A DNA stretch of 64,000 nt from Chloroflexota bacterium (GTDB lineage: Bacteria; Chloroflexota; Anaerolineae; Anaerolineales; Villigracilaceae), in contig JACAET010000050.1 in assembly GCA_013388685.1 (NCBI GenBank), positions 1 to 64,000 on the forward strand. Direction: 5' to 3'. Every line of letters starts with the position of its first letter. Within the stretch, counting starts at the first letter, position 1. This document shows, one piece after another, positions 16,052 through 23,328 of this stretch. A program made the translations under genes and the position numbers. The notes under the pieces are model-generated. The model was not told the DNA's origin and ran no database searches. It was given only the letters and a program-made list of their open reading frames with translations.

Positions 16052-17560
16052 TTACTGATCGCTGTAATTCTCCGGCAACCAACAACATAACACCAACTCC
16101 CTCGCCGCTTTGACTTCATCCATGCGCCCGAATTTAGTAGTGTGCGGGGCAGACTTGACCACTTCGGGATTTGTCTTCGCTTCTTCCGCGATCTTGATGA
16201 GGGCGTCGGCGAAGGCGTCGAGGGTGTCCTTGTTTTCGGTCTCGGTCGGCTCGATCATCAACGCTTCGTGGACGATGAGCGGGAAGTAGTTTGTGGGCGG
16301 GTGGAAGTTGTAGTCCATCAGACGCTTGGCGATGTCCAGCGCGCGAACGTCACTGCCTTCGAAGCGTCCTTCCGCCACGAATTCGTGCATGCAGATGCGG
16401 TCATACGGAATCTTATAGGTGCCGCGCAGGCGCGCCTGCAAGTAGTTGGCGTTCAACACGGCATACTGCGAAATGTCCCTGAGTCCGTCGGGTCCGTGCA
16501 TGGCGATGTAGGTGAAGGCGCGCACCATGCCGCCGCCGAAATGACCGTGGAAGGCTTTCATGCGCCCGATGGTTTTGGCAGGTTTGACGAAGCCATACAG
16601 CGGAGGCATGTCGTCTTCGCCCTCTTCGATGATTCCGACCAGCGGCTCGGGGAGGAAGTCCACCAGATGCGCGGCGACTCCCACTGGACCCGAGCCTGGT
16701 CCGCCGCCCCCGTGCGGGACGGAGAAGGTCTTGTGCAGGTTGAAGTGCATTACGTCGAAGCCGAGGTCGCCGGGGCGGACGATGCCGAGCAGCGCATTGA
16801 GGTTGGCGCCGTCGCCGTACATCAAGCCGCCGCAGTTGTGAACTAATTCGATGACCTTCTCGATGTTTTCGTCGAACAGACCGAGCGTGTTCGGGTTGGT
16901 GAGCATCATGCCGACGACGGTGTCGTCGCAGGCGGCTTCGAGGGCTTTGAGGTCCACGTTGCCGCGCGAGTCGGAGGGGATTTGGACAACCTGCAAGCCC
17001 ATCATGCCCGAGGAGGCGGGGTTGGTGCCATGCGCCGAATCGGGGATGAGCATCTTCACGCGCTTGTGGTCGCCGCGCGATTTGTGGTAGGCGCGCATGA
17101 TGAGCACGCCCGTGAATTCGCCGTGCGCGCCCGCGGCGGGCTGTAACGTCACGCCTGCGAAGCCGCTGATTTCCTTCAGCCATTCCTGCAACTGGTACAT
17201 CAACGCCAGGTTGCCCTGCACGGTTTCGATGGGTTGTAAGGGGTGGGTGTATAAAAACCCGGGCAGGCGGCAGGTATCTTCGTTGATCTTCGGGTTGTAC
17301 TTCATCGTGCAGGAACCGAGGGGGTAGAAGCCGCTGTCCACCGAGTAGTTGAAGGAGGAGAGATGCATGTAGTGGCGGACGACGTCCACTTCGGCGAGTT
17401 CGGGCAGGGGAAGGTCGGGGCGGAGTAACTCTTCGGGAGGCAGAGCAGTTTCGGGGACGTCTGAAGCGGGCATGGTCACGCCCGTGCGTCCCGGGGAGGA
17501 GAGGTCGAAGATGGTCGGTTCGACAATCTTGACTTTGGTCTGTTCAGGCGCATTAATCAT
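16052..17560 (-). CDS. gcvPB: glycine dehydrogenase (decarboxylating) subunit 2
   Basis: 502 residues, the C-terminal half of the split P-protein of the glycine cleavage system. It binds pyridoxal phosphate at Lys277 in FNLHKTFSVPHGGGGPG. Supporting motifs are YPLGSCTMKYNPKINE, SAHGTNPASSGMMG, and HGHFGGGMVRAFTYI. With subunit 1 it decarboxylates glycine and passes the aminomethyl group to GcvH lipoate. Its start overlaps the gcvPA stop by 8 nt, indicating translational coupling. It ends the operon at the terminator near 16006. Confidence 0.97.
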   Translation of the reverse strand: MINAPEQTKVKIVEPTIFDLSSPGRTGVTMPASDVPETALPPEELLRPDLPLPELAEVDVVRHYMHLSSFNYSVDSGFYPLGSCTMKYNPKINEDTCRLPGFLYTHPLQPIETVQGNLALMYQLQEWLKEISGFAGVTLQPAAGAHGEFTGVLIMRAYHKSRGDHKRVKMLIPDSAHGTNPASSGMMGLQVVQIPSDSRGNVDLKALEAACDDTVVGMMLTNPNTLGLFDENIEKVIELVHNCGGLMYGDGANLNALLGIVRPGDLGFDVMHFNLHKTFSVPHGGGGPGSGPVGVAAHLVDFLPEPLVGIIEEGEDDMPPLYGFVKPAKTIGRMKAFHGHFGGGMVRAFTYIAMHGPDGLRDISQYAVLNANYLQARLRGTYKIPYDRICMHEFVAEGRFEGSDVRALDIAKRLMDYNFHPPTNYFPLIVHEALMIEPTETENKDTLDAFADALIKIAEEAKTNPEVVKSAPHTTKFGRMDEVKAARELVLCCWLPENYSDQ

Positions 17561-18908
17561 GGCTCACCTCCGACAACGCTTCGACGAGGGCGTCAATATC
17601 TTCCTTCGTGTTCATCTCGGTCACGGCGATCAGCATGTGATTTTTGAGGGCGGGGTAATCCTGACCGAGGTTGTAGCCGCCGAGGATGCCGTGTTCGAGC
17701 AGGTGGGCGTTGACTTCTTCGACGGGACGGTTGAGGCACAGGGCAAACTCGTGGAAGAACGGCTCGCTGAAGCACAGCCCCATGCCTTCGATTTTGCTGA
17801 GTTGGGCGGCGGCGTAATGCGCCTTTTGATAGCAAAGTTCGGCGACCTGACGCAGACCCTTCTTGCCGAGCAATGAAAGATAGACTGCTGTGCCGAGCGC
17901 GATGAGTCCTTGATTGGTGCAGATGTTGGATGTGGCGCGTTCGCGTTTGATGTGTTGTTCGCGCGCGGTGAGGGTGAGAACGTAGGAACGCTGACCCTTG
18001 CTGTCCATCGTTTCGCCGACGAGGCGTCCCGCCATTTTGTGGACGTATTGCTTGCGCGTCGTGAAAAAGCCGACGCTGGGTCCGCCGTACCAAAGCGGGA
18101 TGCCCAGCGGCTGCCCATCGCCCACGACGATGTCCGCGCCCATGGCGCCGGGGGTTTTGAACATTGCCAGCGCGGTGGGGTTGGCTACGACGCAGACGAG
18201 CGCGCCTTTGGCGTGCGCGGCTTCGATGAGTTTAGTGTAATCGTAGATGCGACCGAAGAAATCGGGGTATTGGACGATGACAAGGCAGGTATCTTCGGAG
18301 ACGAGAGATTGGAGATTTTCTGGAGATGATTCGAGATCAGCGTTGGGATCGTCGCCCGCGAGTTCAAGATCCATGCCCTGGGTGTAGGTGCGGATGACAG
18401 CGCGGTATTGCGGATGAACAGTGGGCGAGACGACGACTTTCCTGCGTTTGCCGCGGAATTGCGCGAAGGCAAGGTTGACGGCTTCGGCGGCGGCGGTGGC
18501 GCCGTCGTAGTGCGAGGCGTTGGAGACTTCCATGCCTGTCAGCGCGCACATCAGCGATTGATATTCGAAGATGGCTTGCAGTGTGCCTTGCGAAATTTCG
18601 GGTTGGTAGGGGGTGTAGGCGGTGTAGAACTCGCCGCGCCGCAGCATGTGGTCCACAACCGAAGGGATGTAATGGTTATATGCGCCCGCGCCGAGGAAGG
18701 AGATCAGGTCGCTGTGGACGTTTTCGTTCGCCTGCGCGAGACCCGAAAGTTCATCGAGGACTTCCATTTCGGTGAGGGCGGGGGGCAGGTCGAGTTTTGG
18801 GAAGCGGTGTTTGGCGGGAACATCTTCGAACAAGTCATCGAGCGACTTGACGCCGATGGTCTCCAGCATGGCATCGCGTTCCCTGGGAGAGATGGGAATG
18901 TAGGTCAT
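17553..18908 (-). CDS. gcvPA: glycine dehydrogenase (decarboxylating) subunit 1
   Basis: 451 residues, the N-terminal half of the split P-protein. Motifs include YIPISPRERDAMLETIGV, FLGAGAYNHYIPSVVDHML, FYTAYTPYQPEISQGTLQ, SNASHYDGATAAAEAV, and GDGQPLGIPLWYGGPSVGFF. It forms the heterodimeric decarboxylase with GcvPB. The segment near residues 190-206 (NADLESSPENLQSLVSED) appears a few residues longer than usual and may come from a repeat word. It lies 84 nt after gcvH; the gap carries a short direct-repeat cluster (AATCAGTTATCAGT-like). Confidence 0.97.
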   Translation of the reverse strand: MTYIPISPRERDAMLETIGVKSLDDLFEDVPAKHRFPKLDLPPALTEMEVLDELSGLAQANENVHSDLISFLGAGAYNHYIPSVVDHMLRRGEFYTAYTPYQPEISQGTLQAIFEYQSLMCALTGMEVSNASHYDGATAAAEAVNLAFAQFRGKRRKVVVSPTVHPQYRAVIRTYTQGMDLELAGDDPNADLESSPENLQSLVSEDTCLVIVQYPDFFGRIYDYTKLIEAAHAKGALVCVVANPTALAMFKTPGAMGADIVVGDGQPLGIPLWYGGPSVGFFTTRKQYVHKMAGRLVGETMDSKGQRSYVLTLTAREQHIKRERATSNICTNQGLIALGTAVYLSLLGKKGLRQVAELCYQKAHYAAAQLSKIEGMGLCFSEPFFHEFALCLNRPVEEVNAHLLEHGILGGYNLGQDYPALKNHMLIAVTEMNTKEDIDALVEALSEVSHD

Positions 18909-18992
18909 AGTTACTCCAAGACCAATGAAGAAGTAATCAGTTATCAGTCAACAGTGGCTGTGATCACTGATTACTGATTACTGCCCACTGGT

Positions 18993-19370
18993 TTAGTGTG
19001 TCCTTTCCGCACAATACTTCTCATACGCGGCGGAGTCCATCAGGTCGCCTTCGGCTGCGCCTTCGAGCTGGATCATCCAGGCTTCACCGTAGGGGTCGGA
19101 GTTGATGGCTTCGGGCTTGTCGGCGAGTCCTTTGTTGACGGCGGCGACTTTTCCGCCTGCGGGGGCGTAGATTTCCGCCGAGGCTTTGACCGATTCGACC
19201 GAGGCAATCGGTTTGCCTGCCTCGAGTGTGTCGCCTTCCTCGACCAGCAATTCGACAAAAACGATGTCGGAGAGTTGGGATTGAGCGTAGTCGGTAATGC
19301 CCATCGCGCCTGTCGCGGGGTCGAACCATTCATCGGATTTGGTGTATTTGAGGTTGGTGGGGATGTTCAT
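18993..19370 (-). CDS. gcvH: glycine cleavage system H protein
   Basis: 125 residues, the standard size. The lipoylated lysine is Lys62 in ESVKASAEIYAP. The N-terminus reads NLKYTKSDEWFD and the middle AQSQLSDIVFVELLVEEGD, both typical. It shuttles the aminomethyl and reduced lipoyl arm among P, T and L proteins. A strong AAAGGAG site precedes the ATG. The glycine riboswitch that should control it lies about 580 nt upstream, separated from it by the GxxExxY cassette. gcvT is not in the window. Confidence 0.97.
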   Translation of the reverse strand: MNIPTNLKYTKSDEWFDPATGAMGITDYAQSQLSDIVFVELLVEEGDTLEAGKPIASVESVKASAEIYAPAGGKVAAVNKGLADKPEAINSDPYGEAWMIQLEGAAEGDLMDSAAYEKYCAERTH

Positions 19371-19402
19371 GGTTTTTGTCTCCTTTTTGGTTTGTTTTAC
19401 TG

Positions 19403-19917
19403 TTTACCGCCAAGACGCAAAGTGCGCCAAGGCTTTGATCAAGTCGCCAAGAAATTATGGTTGGGTGTAGATAACTCGCTTGATTCCTTGTTTGAGGACG
19501 GGTACATTGAAGTTGATGAGCAAGCCCAACTGCAAACGCATCATTTTGAGATAAGAGATTAACTGGGCTTGATGAACAGCGGCGAGACTTTCCACTGCTT
19601 TGAATTCGACAGGCAGGATTTTGTCAACCAGCAGATCGAGCCGGCCTTCACCAACTTTTTTGCCTTTGTATTCAACCACAACTTTAACTTGCCTTTCAAA
19701 TGGGATTCCTAAGCCATCAATCTCGATACAGAGAGCCTCCTCATAAACATTCTCAGTGTAACCAGGTCCAAGCGCACGATGAACTTCGATGGCGGCGCCA
19801 ATGACCCTGCGCGCAAGTTCATCAACCTCCTTGCTGGGTTCTGGTCTTGTGCTGGCTGGAAAATTTCCTGGCGTCTTCATAAAGAAACCTGGCGTTCATA
19901 GCGTCTTGGCGGTTAAA
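19403..19917. mobile_element. inverted-repeat cassette carrying a GxxExxY gene
   Basis: The left end reads TTACCGCCAAGACGCAAAG then TGCGCCAAGG (19404-19432). The right end, reverse-complemented, reads TTAACCGCCAAGACGCTATG then AACGCCAGG. The shared terminal repeat is about 28 bp with few mismatches. The only content is the GxxExxY gene. The cassette sits between the glycine riboswitch and gcvH. A near-empty palindrome with the same words is at 12378-12440, and a looser relative is at 62645-62717. That this is a mobile unit is inference; no target duplication was identified. Confidence 0.6.
19455..19880 (-). CDS. GxxExxY family protein
   Basis: 141 residues. The defining motif is present in AAIEVHRALGPGYTENVYEE (GPGYTENVY). 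It continues FERQVKVVVEYKGKKVGEGR, then LDLLVDKILPVEFKA, which has the D...E-x-K spacing of PD-(D/E)xK nuclease-like folds. The family has no established function; members are often found near repeats. The gene is enclosed by inverted repeats and interrupts the expected riboswitch-gcvH junction, so it would be transcribed under glycine control if the leader reads through. The start codon lies within a short repeat of the terminal word (AAGACGCCAGG). Confidence 0.85.
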   Translation of the reverse strand: MKTPGNFPASTRPEPSKEVDELARRVIGAAIEVHRALGPGYTENVYEEALCIEIDGLGIPFERQVKVVVEYKGKKVGEGRLDLLVDKILPVEFKAVESLAAVHQAQLISYLKMMRLQLGLLINFNVPVLKQGIKRVIYTQP

Positions 19918-19948
19918 AGATAAAGGCGCACGAAGTCAATCGCGCGCC
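19913..19948 (-). terminator. intrinsic terminator/expression platform of the glycine riboswitch
   Basis: On the minus strand GGCGCGCG pairs with CGTGCGCC around an 8-nt loop and is followed by TTTATCTTTT. The left arm begins within the last bases of the second aptamer P1 stem, so folding of the aptamer and the terminator could compete. Confidence 0.6.
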
Positions 19949-20259
19949 TCTGTAATGGAACCTGAGAGATTCGGTTAGTCTGATAGTCGCCAGTCACATA
20001 GTCTCGTCGTTGGCTGACCAAGAAACTATTTGACTATCAGACTATTCGACTAACTTTACACCGTCGGTATCCCTCGCAGCGAAATCCTGCGGAGGAGTTT
20101 TCCAGAGTTTGGTCGGGGCAGGGTCCTTTTGCCTGAGAGTTTCACCTGGTTTCGCCTTGCCAGATTTGCACCTTCGGCGTCCTCCGTGATGGTTTCGATA
20201 CGTCTTTCGTCTTCGCTCAGGACTACTCAACCATCACTTCGGATCTCTTCCCTGTTGCC
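19948..20259 (-). promoter_or_regulatory. tandem glycine riboswitch
   Basis: Two aptamers are visible on the minus strand. Aptamer I (20259 to 20115) has the conserved core GCCGAAGGTGCAAA and AACTCTCAGGCAAAAGGAC, closed by GGCA-CAGGG with CCCTGCC. Aptamer II (20107 to 19948) starts ACTCTGGAAAACTCC, has ACCGACGGTGTAAAG and AATCTCTCAGGTTCCATTAC, and closes with CAGAG. Such tandem switches usually turn on gcv operons when glycine is high. Unusually, one hairpin in each aptamer is enlarged by a palindrome: 20186-20237 in aptamer I and 19974-20054 in aptamer II. It precedes the GxxExxY cassette and gcvH. Confidence 0.9.
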
Positions 20260-20325
20260 CGTTCAGTTTTAAGTCCATTTTATGGGTGAGGGGAAGGGGA
20301 GTCAAGAGGAAAAATATCCTTGATT

Positions 20326-20368
20326 CAAAAAGACTTCCGAAGTCTGTCAGACTTCGGAAGTCTTTTTT
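20326..20368 (-). terminator. rho-independent terminator
   Basis: The arms AAAAGACTTCCGAAGTCT and AGACTTCGGAAGTCTTTT form a long stem with a 3-nt loop, followed on the minus strand by TTTTTGAATC. It ends the small membrane-protein gene and separates it from the riboswitch. Confidence 0.85.
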
Positions 20369-20374
20369 GAGGGT

Positions 20375-20881
20375 CTATTTCCCAGCCACTTTGCGGGGAC
20401 CGCGCCTGACGGGAGGTTGCTCTGCGGGAGGGGTGGGTGATTCTGTGTCGGGGGCGGGGGAGGTTTCGGGAGCGGGAGCAGGCTCGAGGTCGGGGGAGGA
20501 GGCGGGGGCAGGCTGCGGAGCGGGAGGCCCATTCAGGCGGGCAAAGTAGTCCTTGACCACCTGGTCGTTGTAGAAGACCAGCGCCAGAATGCCAACCGCC
20601 ATCGAGAAGACGTTGCCCGTGAGCACGGAGGCGATTTCGAAGACGGCGATATTGGTGGACGGTTGGAGGATTTGCGGCGGTTGACTGAAGAGTTTGGCCG
20701 CGTAGATGAGTTCGAAGACGCCCAGCACGGCAGGCAGGATGGTGATGGGCGTGCAGATGACGCCGATGATGGTGGCAAGCGCGGTGCCCGAGGCGGCGAA
20801 TCCCCAAAACAAGTTGACCACGCCGCTGGCGAGGGTCATCCAGGCAATGGCTTGAACGAGAGTGGGTTTTTGTGTGTTCAT
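20375..20881 (-). CDS. hypothetical membrane protein with Pro-rich tail
   Basis: 168 residues from the ATG at 20881 with CAGGAG before it. Three to four hydrophobic segments are visible (AIAWMTLASGVVNLFWGF, ALATIIGVICTPITILPAVLGVFELIY, VFSMAVGILALVFY). A C-terminal tail of about 50 residues rich in Pro, Ala and Glu follows, ending in basic RRGPRKVAGK. Related small membrane proteins are common but unnamed. It is 95 nt downstream of recJ. Function unknown. Confidence 0.75.
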   Translation of the reverse strand: MNTQKPTLVQAIAWMTLASGVVNLFWGFAASGTALATIIGVICTPITILPAVLGVFELIYAAKLFSQPPQILQPSTNIAVFEIASVLTGNVFSMAVGILALVFYNDQVVKDYFARLNGPPAPQPAPASSPDLEPAPAPETSPAPDTESPTPPAEQPPVRRGPRKVAGK

Positions 20882-20976
20882 GATTTTCTCCTGAATGCAG
20901 TCACTTCCATATACGCCCCTGTCGGAGAATGGTTGCAGATGGTTTTTCACGACGGCACAAAAAGGACTGCGATTCT

Positions 20977-22677
20977 TTAATCCGGGATCCCTGCGGGTTT
21001 GAGGTCTTTGAGATTGAGTTGCAGAGTGGTGCGTCCGTTCCATTCGTTGGCTTCGAGGGTGTACAGGACGTCCACGCGCGGGGGCAGGGAGGCTTGCAGG
21101 TTGCCGAGACGGAAGCCGATGGCGTCGTAGGCGGCGCCGCGCGAGTCTTCGAGGGTAAGTTTGAGGTGTTTGCCTTCCGCGCCGACGGTGCGGGATGATT
21201 TGATTTTCACGTCGCGCGAGACGAAGACCGCTTCGGGGTTGCCGTAGCCTGTAGGTTCGAGGTAGGCGAGGTGTTTCAATACGTCGAAGTTCAGTTCTTC
21301 GAGGGCGACCTCGGCGTCTGCGGTGAGGGTGTGGCGCAGGTCTCTGCCTTCGAGTTTTTCTCTGGCAAGGTTTTTCAGGCGGGCGACGAGTTCGGGAAGG
21401 TTCTCGTTGCGCACGGTGAAACCCGCCGCGGCGGCATGACCTCCGTGGCGGACGAGCAGATCTTTGCACTGATCGAGGGCGTCGGTAATATGGAATTCGG
21501 GGATGGAGCGGCAGGAGCCGCGCGTTTCTTCGGGTCCTTTCGCGGCGACGATTGCCGGGCGGTAATAGACCTCTGTCAATCGGGAGGCGGTCAGCCCGAC
21601 GACGCCGGGGTTGAAGTCTTCGTGGGCGGCGAAGAAGAGGTAGGCGTCGGGGTCTTCGCCCAGGGCGATGGCTTCTGCCTGTGCCTGCATGGTTTTGGTG
21701 ATGGCTTGTCTCTGGCGGTTTTGCACGTCGAGTTGTTGGGCGAGTTGACCGGCGCGCATGAAGTCGGTGGTGGTGAGCAGTTCGAAGGACGCCAGCGCCG
21801 ATTCGAGCCGCCCGGAGGCGTTGAGGCGCGGTCCGAGCATGAAACCAATGTCGCCGGCTTTGATTTTGTCGAGTTTGATCTGGGCGACGCCTGCCAGGGA
21901 AAACAATCCCTGGCGCTTCGTTTCACGGATCTGTTTGATGCCTTTGCGGACAAGGAAGCGGTTCTCGCCGATGAGGGGGGCGAGGTCGGCGACGGTGCCG
22001 AGGGCAACGAGGTCGCGGAGATCGTCAAGACCAGAGGTAGAAGGCTGAAGGCTAAAGAGCGCTTCGGCGATTTTGTAGGCGATGCCAACGCCTGCCAGGT
22101 CTTTGTCGGGGTAGGGATCGCCGTGCTGTTTGGGATTGATGACTGCCAGGGCAGGGGGAAGGTTCAAGCCGTTGGGGTGGTGGTGGTCTGAGATGACGAG
22201 GTCCAGCCCGATGGTGCGCGCATGAAGCGCTTCGTCGGGGGAGCGGATGCCGCAATCCACGGTGATGACGAGTTTGACACCGTCGGCCTTGAGGGAGTCC
22301 AGCGCGTCCTTGTTGAGACCGTAGCCTTCGTCGAAGCGGTTGGGGATGTAGCCGCGCACGTCTGCCCCGAATGCCTGAAGGGTTTGGACGAGCAAAGCGG
22401 TTGCGGTGACTCCGTCCACATCGTAGTCGCCATAGATGGCGATGGGTTCGCCGTGTTCGATGGCGTAGCGCATGCGGTCTACGGCGGTTTGCATCCCGAT
22501 CATTTGAAAGGGATCGGTATTGGCAGCCGGTTCGGCTTTGAGGAAGGCGCGCGCTTCGGTGTCGGCGCTGTAGCCGCGGTTGAAAAGAATTTGTTTGAGG
22601 ATATGGGGGAATTTGGAGAGCGCTTCGTCGGCTTGCGGGGTGATGGGAGGGTGTATGATCCAGCGTTTGTTGTGCAT
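20977..22677 (-). CDS. recJ: single-stranded-DNA-specific exonuclease RecJ
   Basis: 566 residues from the ATG at 22677 (MHNKRWIIHPPITPQADEAL); longer in-frame extensions are not supported. RecJ degrades single-stranded DNA 5' to 3' in recombination and repair. DHH-family motifs are present: PIAIYGDYDVDGVTATALLV, then VDCGIRSPDE, LVISDHHHPNG, and DLAGVGIAYKIAEALF, followed by LVALGTVADLAPLIGENR. The DHHA1 region has RHGGHAAAAGFTV. Near residues 206-217 a segment FSLQPSTSGLDD, matching a repeat word also seen in alaS, interrupts an otherwise conserved stretch. Transcribed divergently from the gene at 22780. Confidence 0.95.
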   Translation of the reverse strand: MHNKRWIIHPPITPQADEALSKFPHILKQILFNRGYSADTEARAFLKAEPAANTDPFQMIGMQTAVDRMRYAIEHGEPIAIYGDYDVDGVTATALLVQTLQAFGADVRGYIPNRFDEGYGLNKDALDSLKADGVKLVITVDCGIRSPDEALHARTIGLDLVISDHHHPNGLNLPPALAVINPKQHGDPYPDKDLAGVGIAYKIAEALFSLQPSTSGLDDLRDLVALGTVADLAPLIGENRFLVRKGIKQIRETKRQGLFSLAGVAQIKLDKIKAGDIGFMLGPRLNASGRLESALASFELLTTTDFMRAGQLAQQLDVQNRQRQAITKTMQAQAEAIALGEDPDAYLFFAAHEDFNPGVVGLTASRLTEVYYRPAIVAAKGPEETRGSCRSIPEFHITDALDQCKDLLVRHGGHAAAAGFTVRNENLPELVARLKNLAREKLEGRDLRHTLTADAEVALEELNFDVLKHLAYLEPTGYGNPEAVFVSRDVKIKSSRTVGAEGKHLKLTLEDSRGAAYDAIGFRLGNLQASLPPRVDVLYTLEANEWNGRTTLQLNLKDLKPAGIPD

Positions 22678-22756
22678 TCGGTTGGTGTCCGTTCGGGGGA
22701 TGATTTCGGGGTCGGTGCGGGCAAGTATAAACGGTGTTACAAGCCGGGGGCAAGTG

Positions 22757-22762
22757 TATAAT
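22757..22762 (+). promoter_or_regulatory. probable -10 box
   Basis: TATAAT lies 17 nt before the ATG at 22780, with AAGGAGG between them. No clear -35 box at the ideal distance was found. Confidence 0.5.
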
Positions 22763-22779
22763 TGCTGCAAGGAGGCAGT

Positions 22780-23304
22780 ATGTATGTTTTGAGACCCGAC
22801 GAGAGGACGACGCCGGTTATGCTGTATACGCATGATGCGGTGGTGCGGGGGGAAGCGGTTGCCAAGCAGAACGTCCCGCGCATGAACATCTGGCTCCGCA
22901 CCGACGGCGCGCCGAAGTATATGCACATCCTCAAGCCGCAGGTGATCGTATTCGGCGGGACGCCGCTGCGCCCTTTGACGTTTGAAGAACTCTTCTTTCC
23001 GACCTCGCAGTTGATTGCCTACCATACCCTGCCGCCCACCGCCGAGCCTCTGGATTACGACCCGGACGAAGCCAACCGCGTGATGCAGGAAGTGGAGGTG
23101 CTGGTGGGAACGTTTGTGGTGAAGGGGAAACTCCGCATCTCTGCCCAGACGGAACTTGCCACCAGCCTGGAGGTGGCGCGCGTTTCGTGGATGTCGGTAT
23201 ATGAAGCGGAGATTGCCAACCCGTACCTGCCGCAGATGCCGGTGGTGAAAACACCGATGATGTTGGTCAATCCGGAGCGGGTGGTGTTTGCAAGGTCGTC
23301 GTAA
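22780..23304 (+). CDS. conserved hypothetical protein
   Basis: 174 residues; the ATG at 22780 is chosen because AAGGAGG precedes it, rather than the TTG 18 nt upstream. I do not recognise a named family. The sequence has no signal peptide or membrane helix and looks like a beta-rich soluble domain: RMNIWLRTDGAPKYMHIL, VIVFGGTPLRPLTFEELFFP, then MQEVEVLVGTFVVKGKLRIS and TELATSLEVARVSWMSVYEA. It lies between recJ (divergent) and a membrane glycosyltransferase gene starting 24 nt after its stop. Function unknown. Confidence 0.7.
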   Translation: MYVLRPDERTTPVMLYTHDAVVRGEAVAKQNVPRMNIWLRTDGAPKYMHILKPQVIVFGGTPLRPLTFEELFFPTSQLIAYHTLPPTAEPLDYDPDEANRVMQEVEVLVGTFVVKGKLRISAQTELATSLEVARVSWMSVYEAEIANPYLPQMPVVKTPMMLVNPERVVFARSS

Positions 23305-23328
23305 GAAACGCAATCTATTCATCCACGT

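Noticed and set aside
20881..21469. Long N-terminal extension of the 20375-20881 membrane protein
   Set aside because: The extension is Arg-rich shadow sequence of recJ, while the ATG at 20881 has CAGGAG before it and begins the hydrophobic protein.
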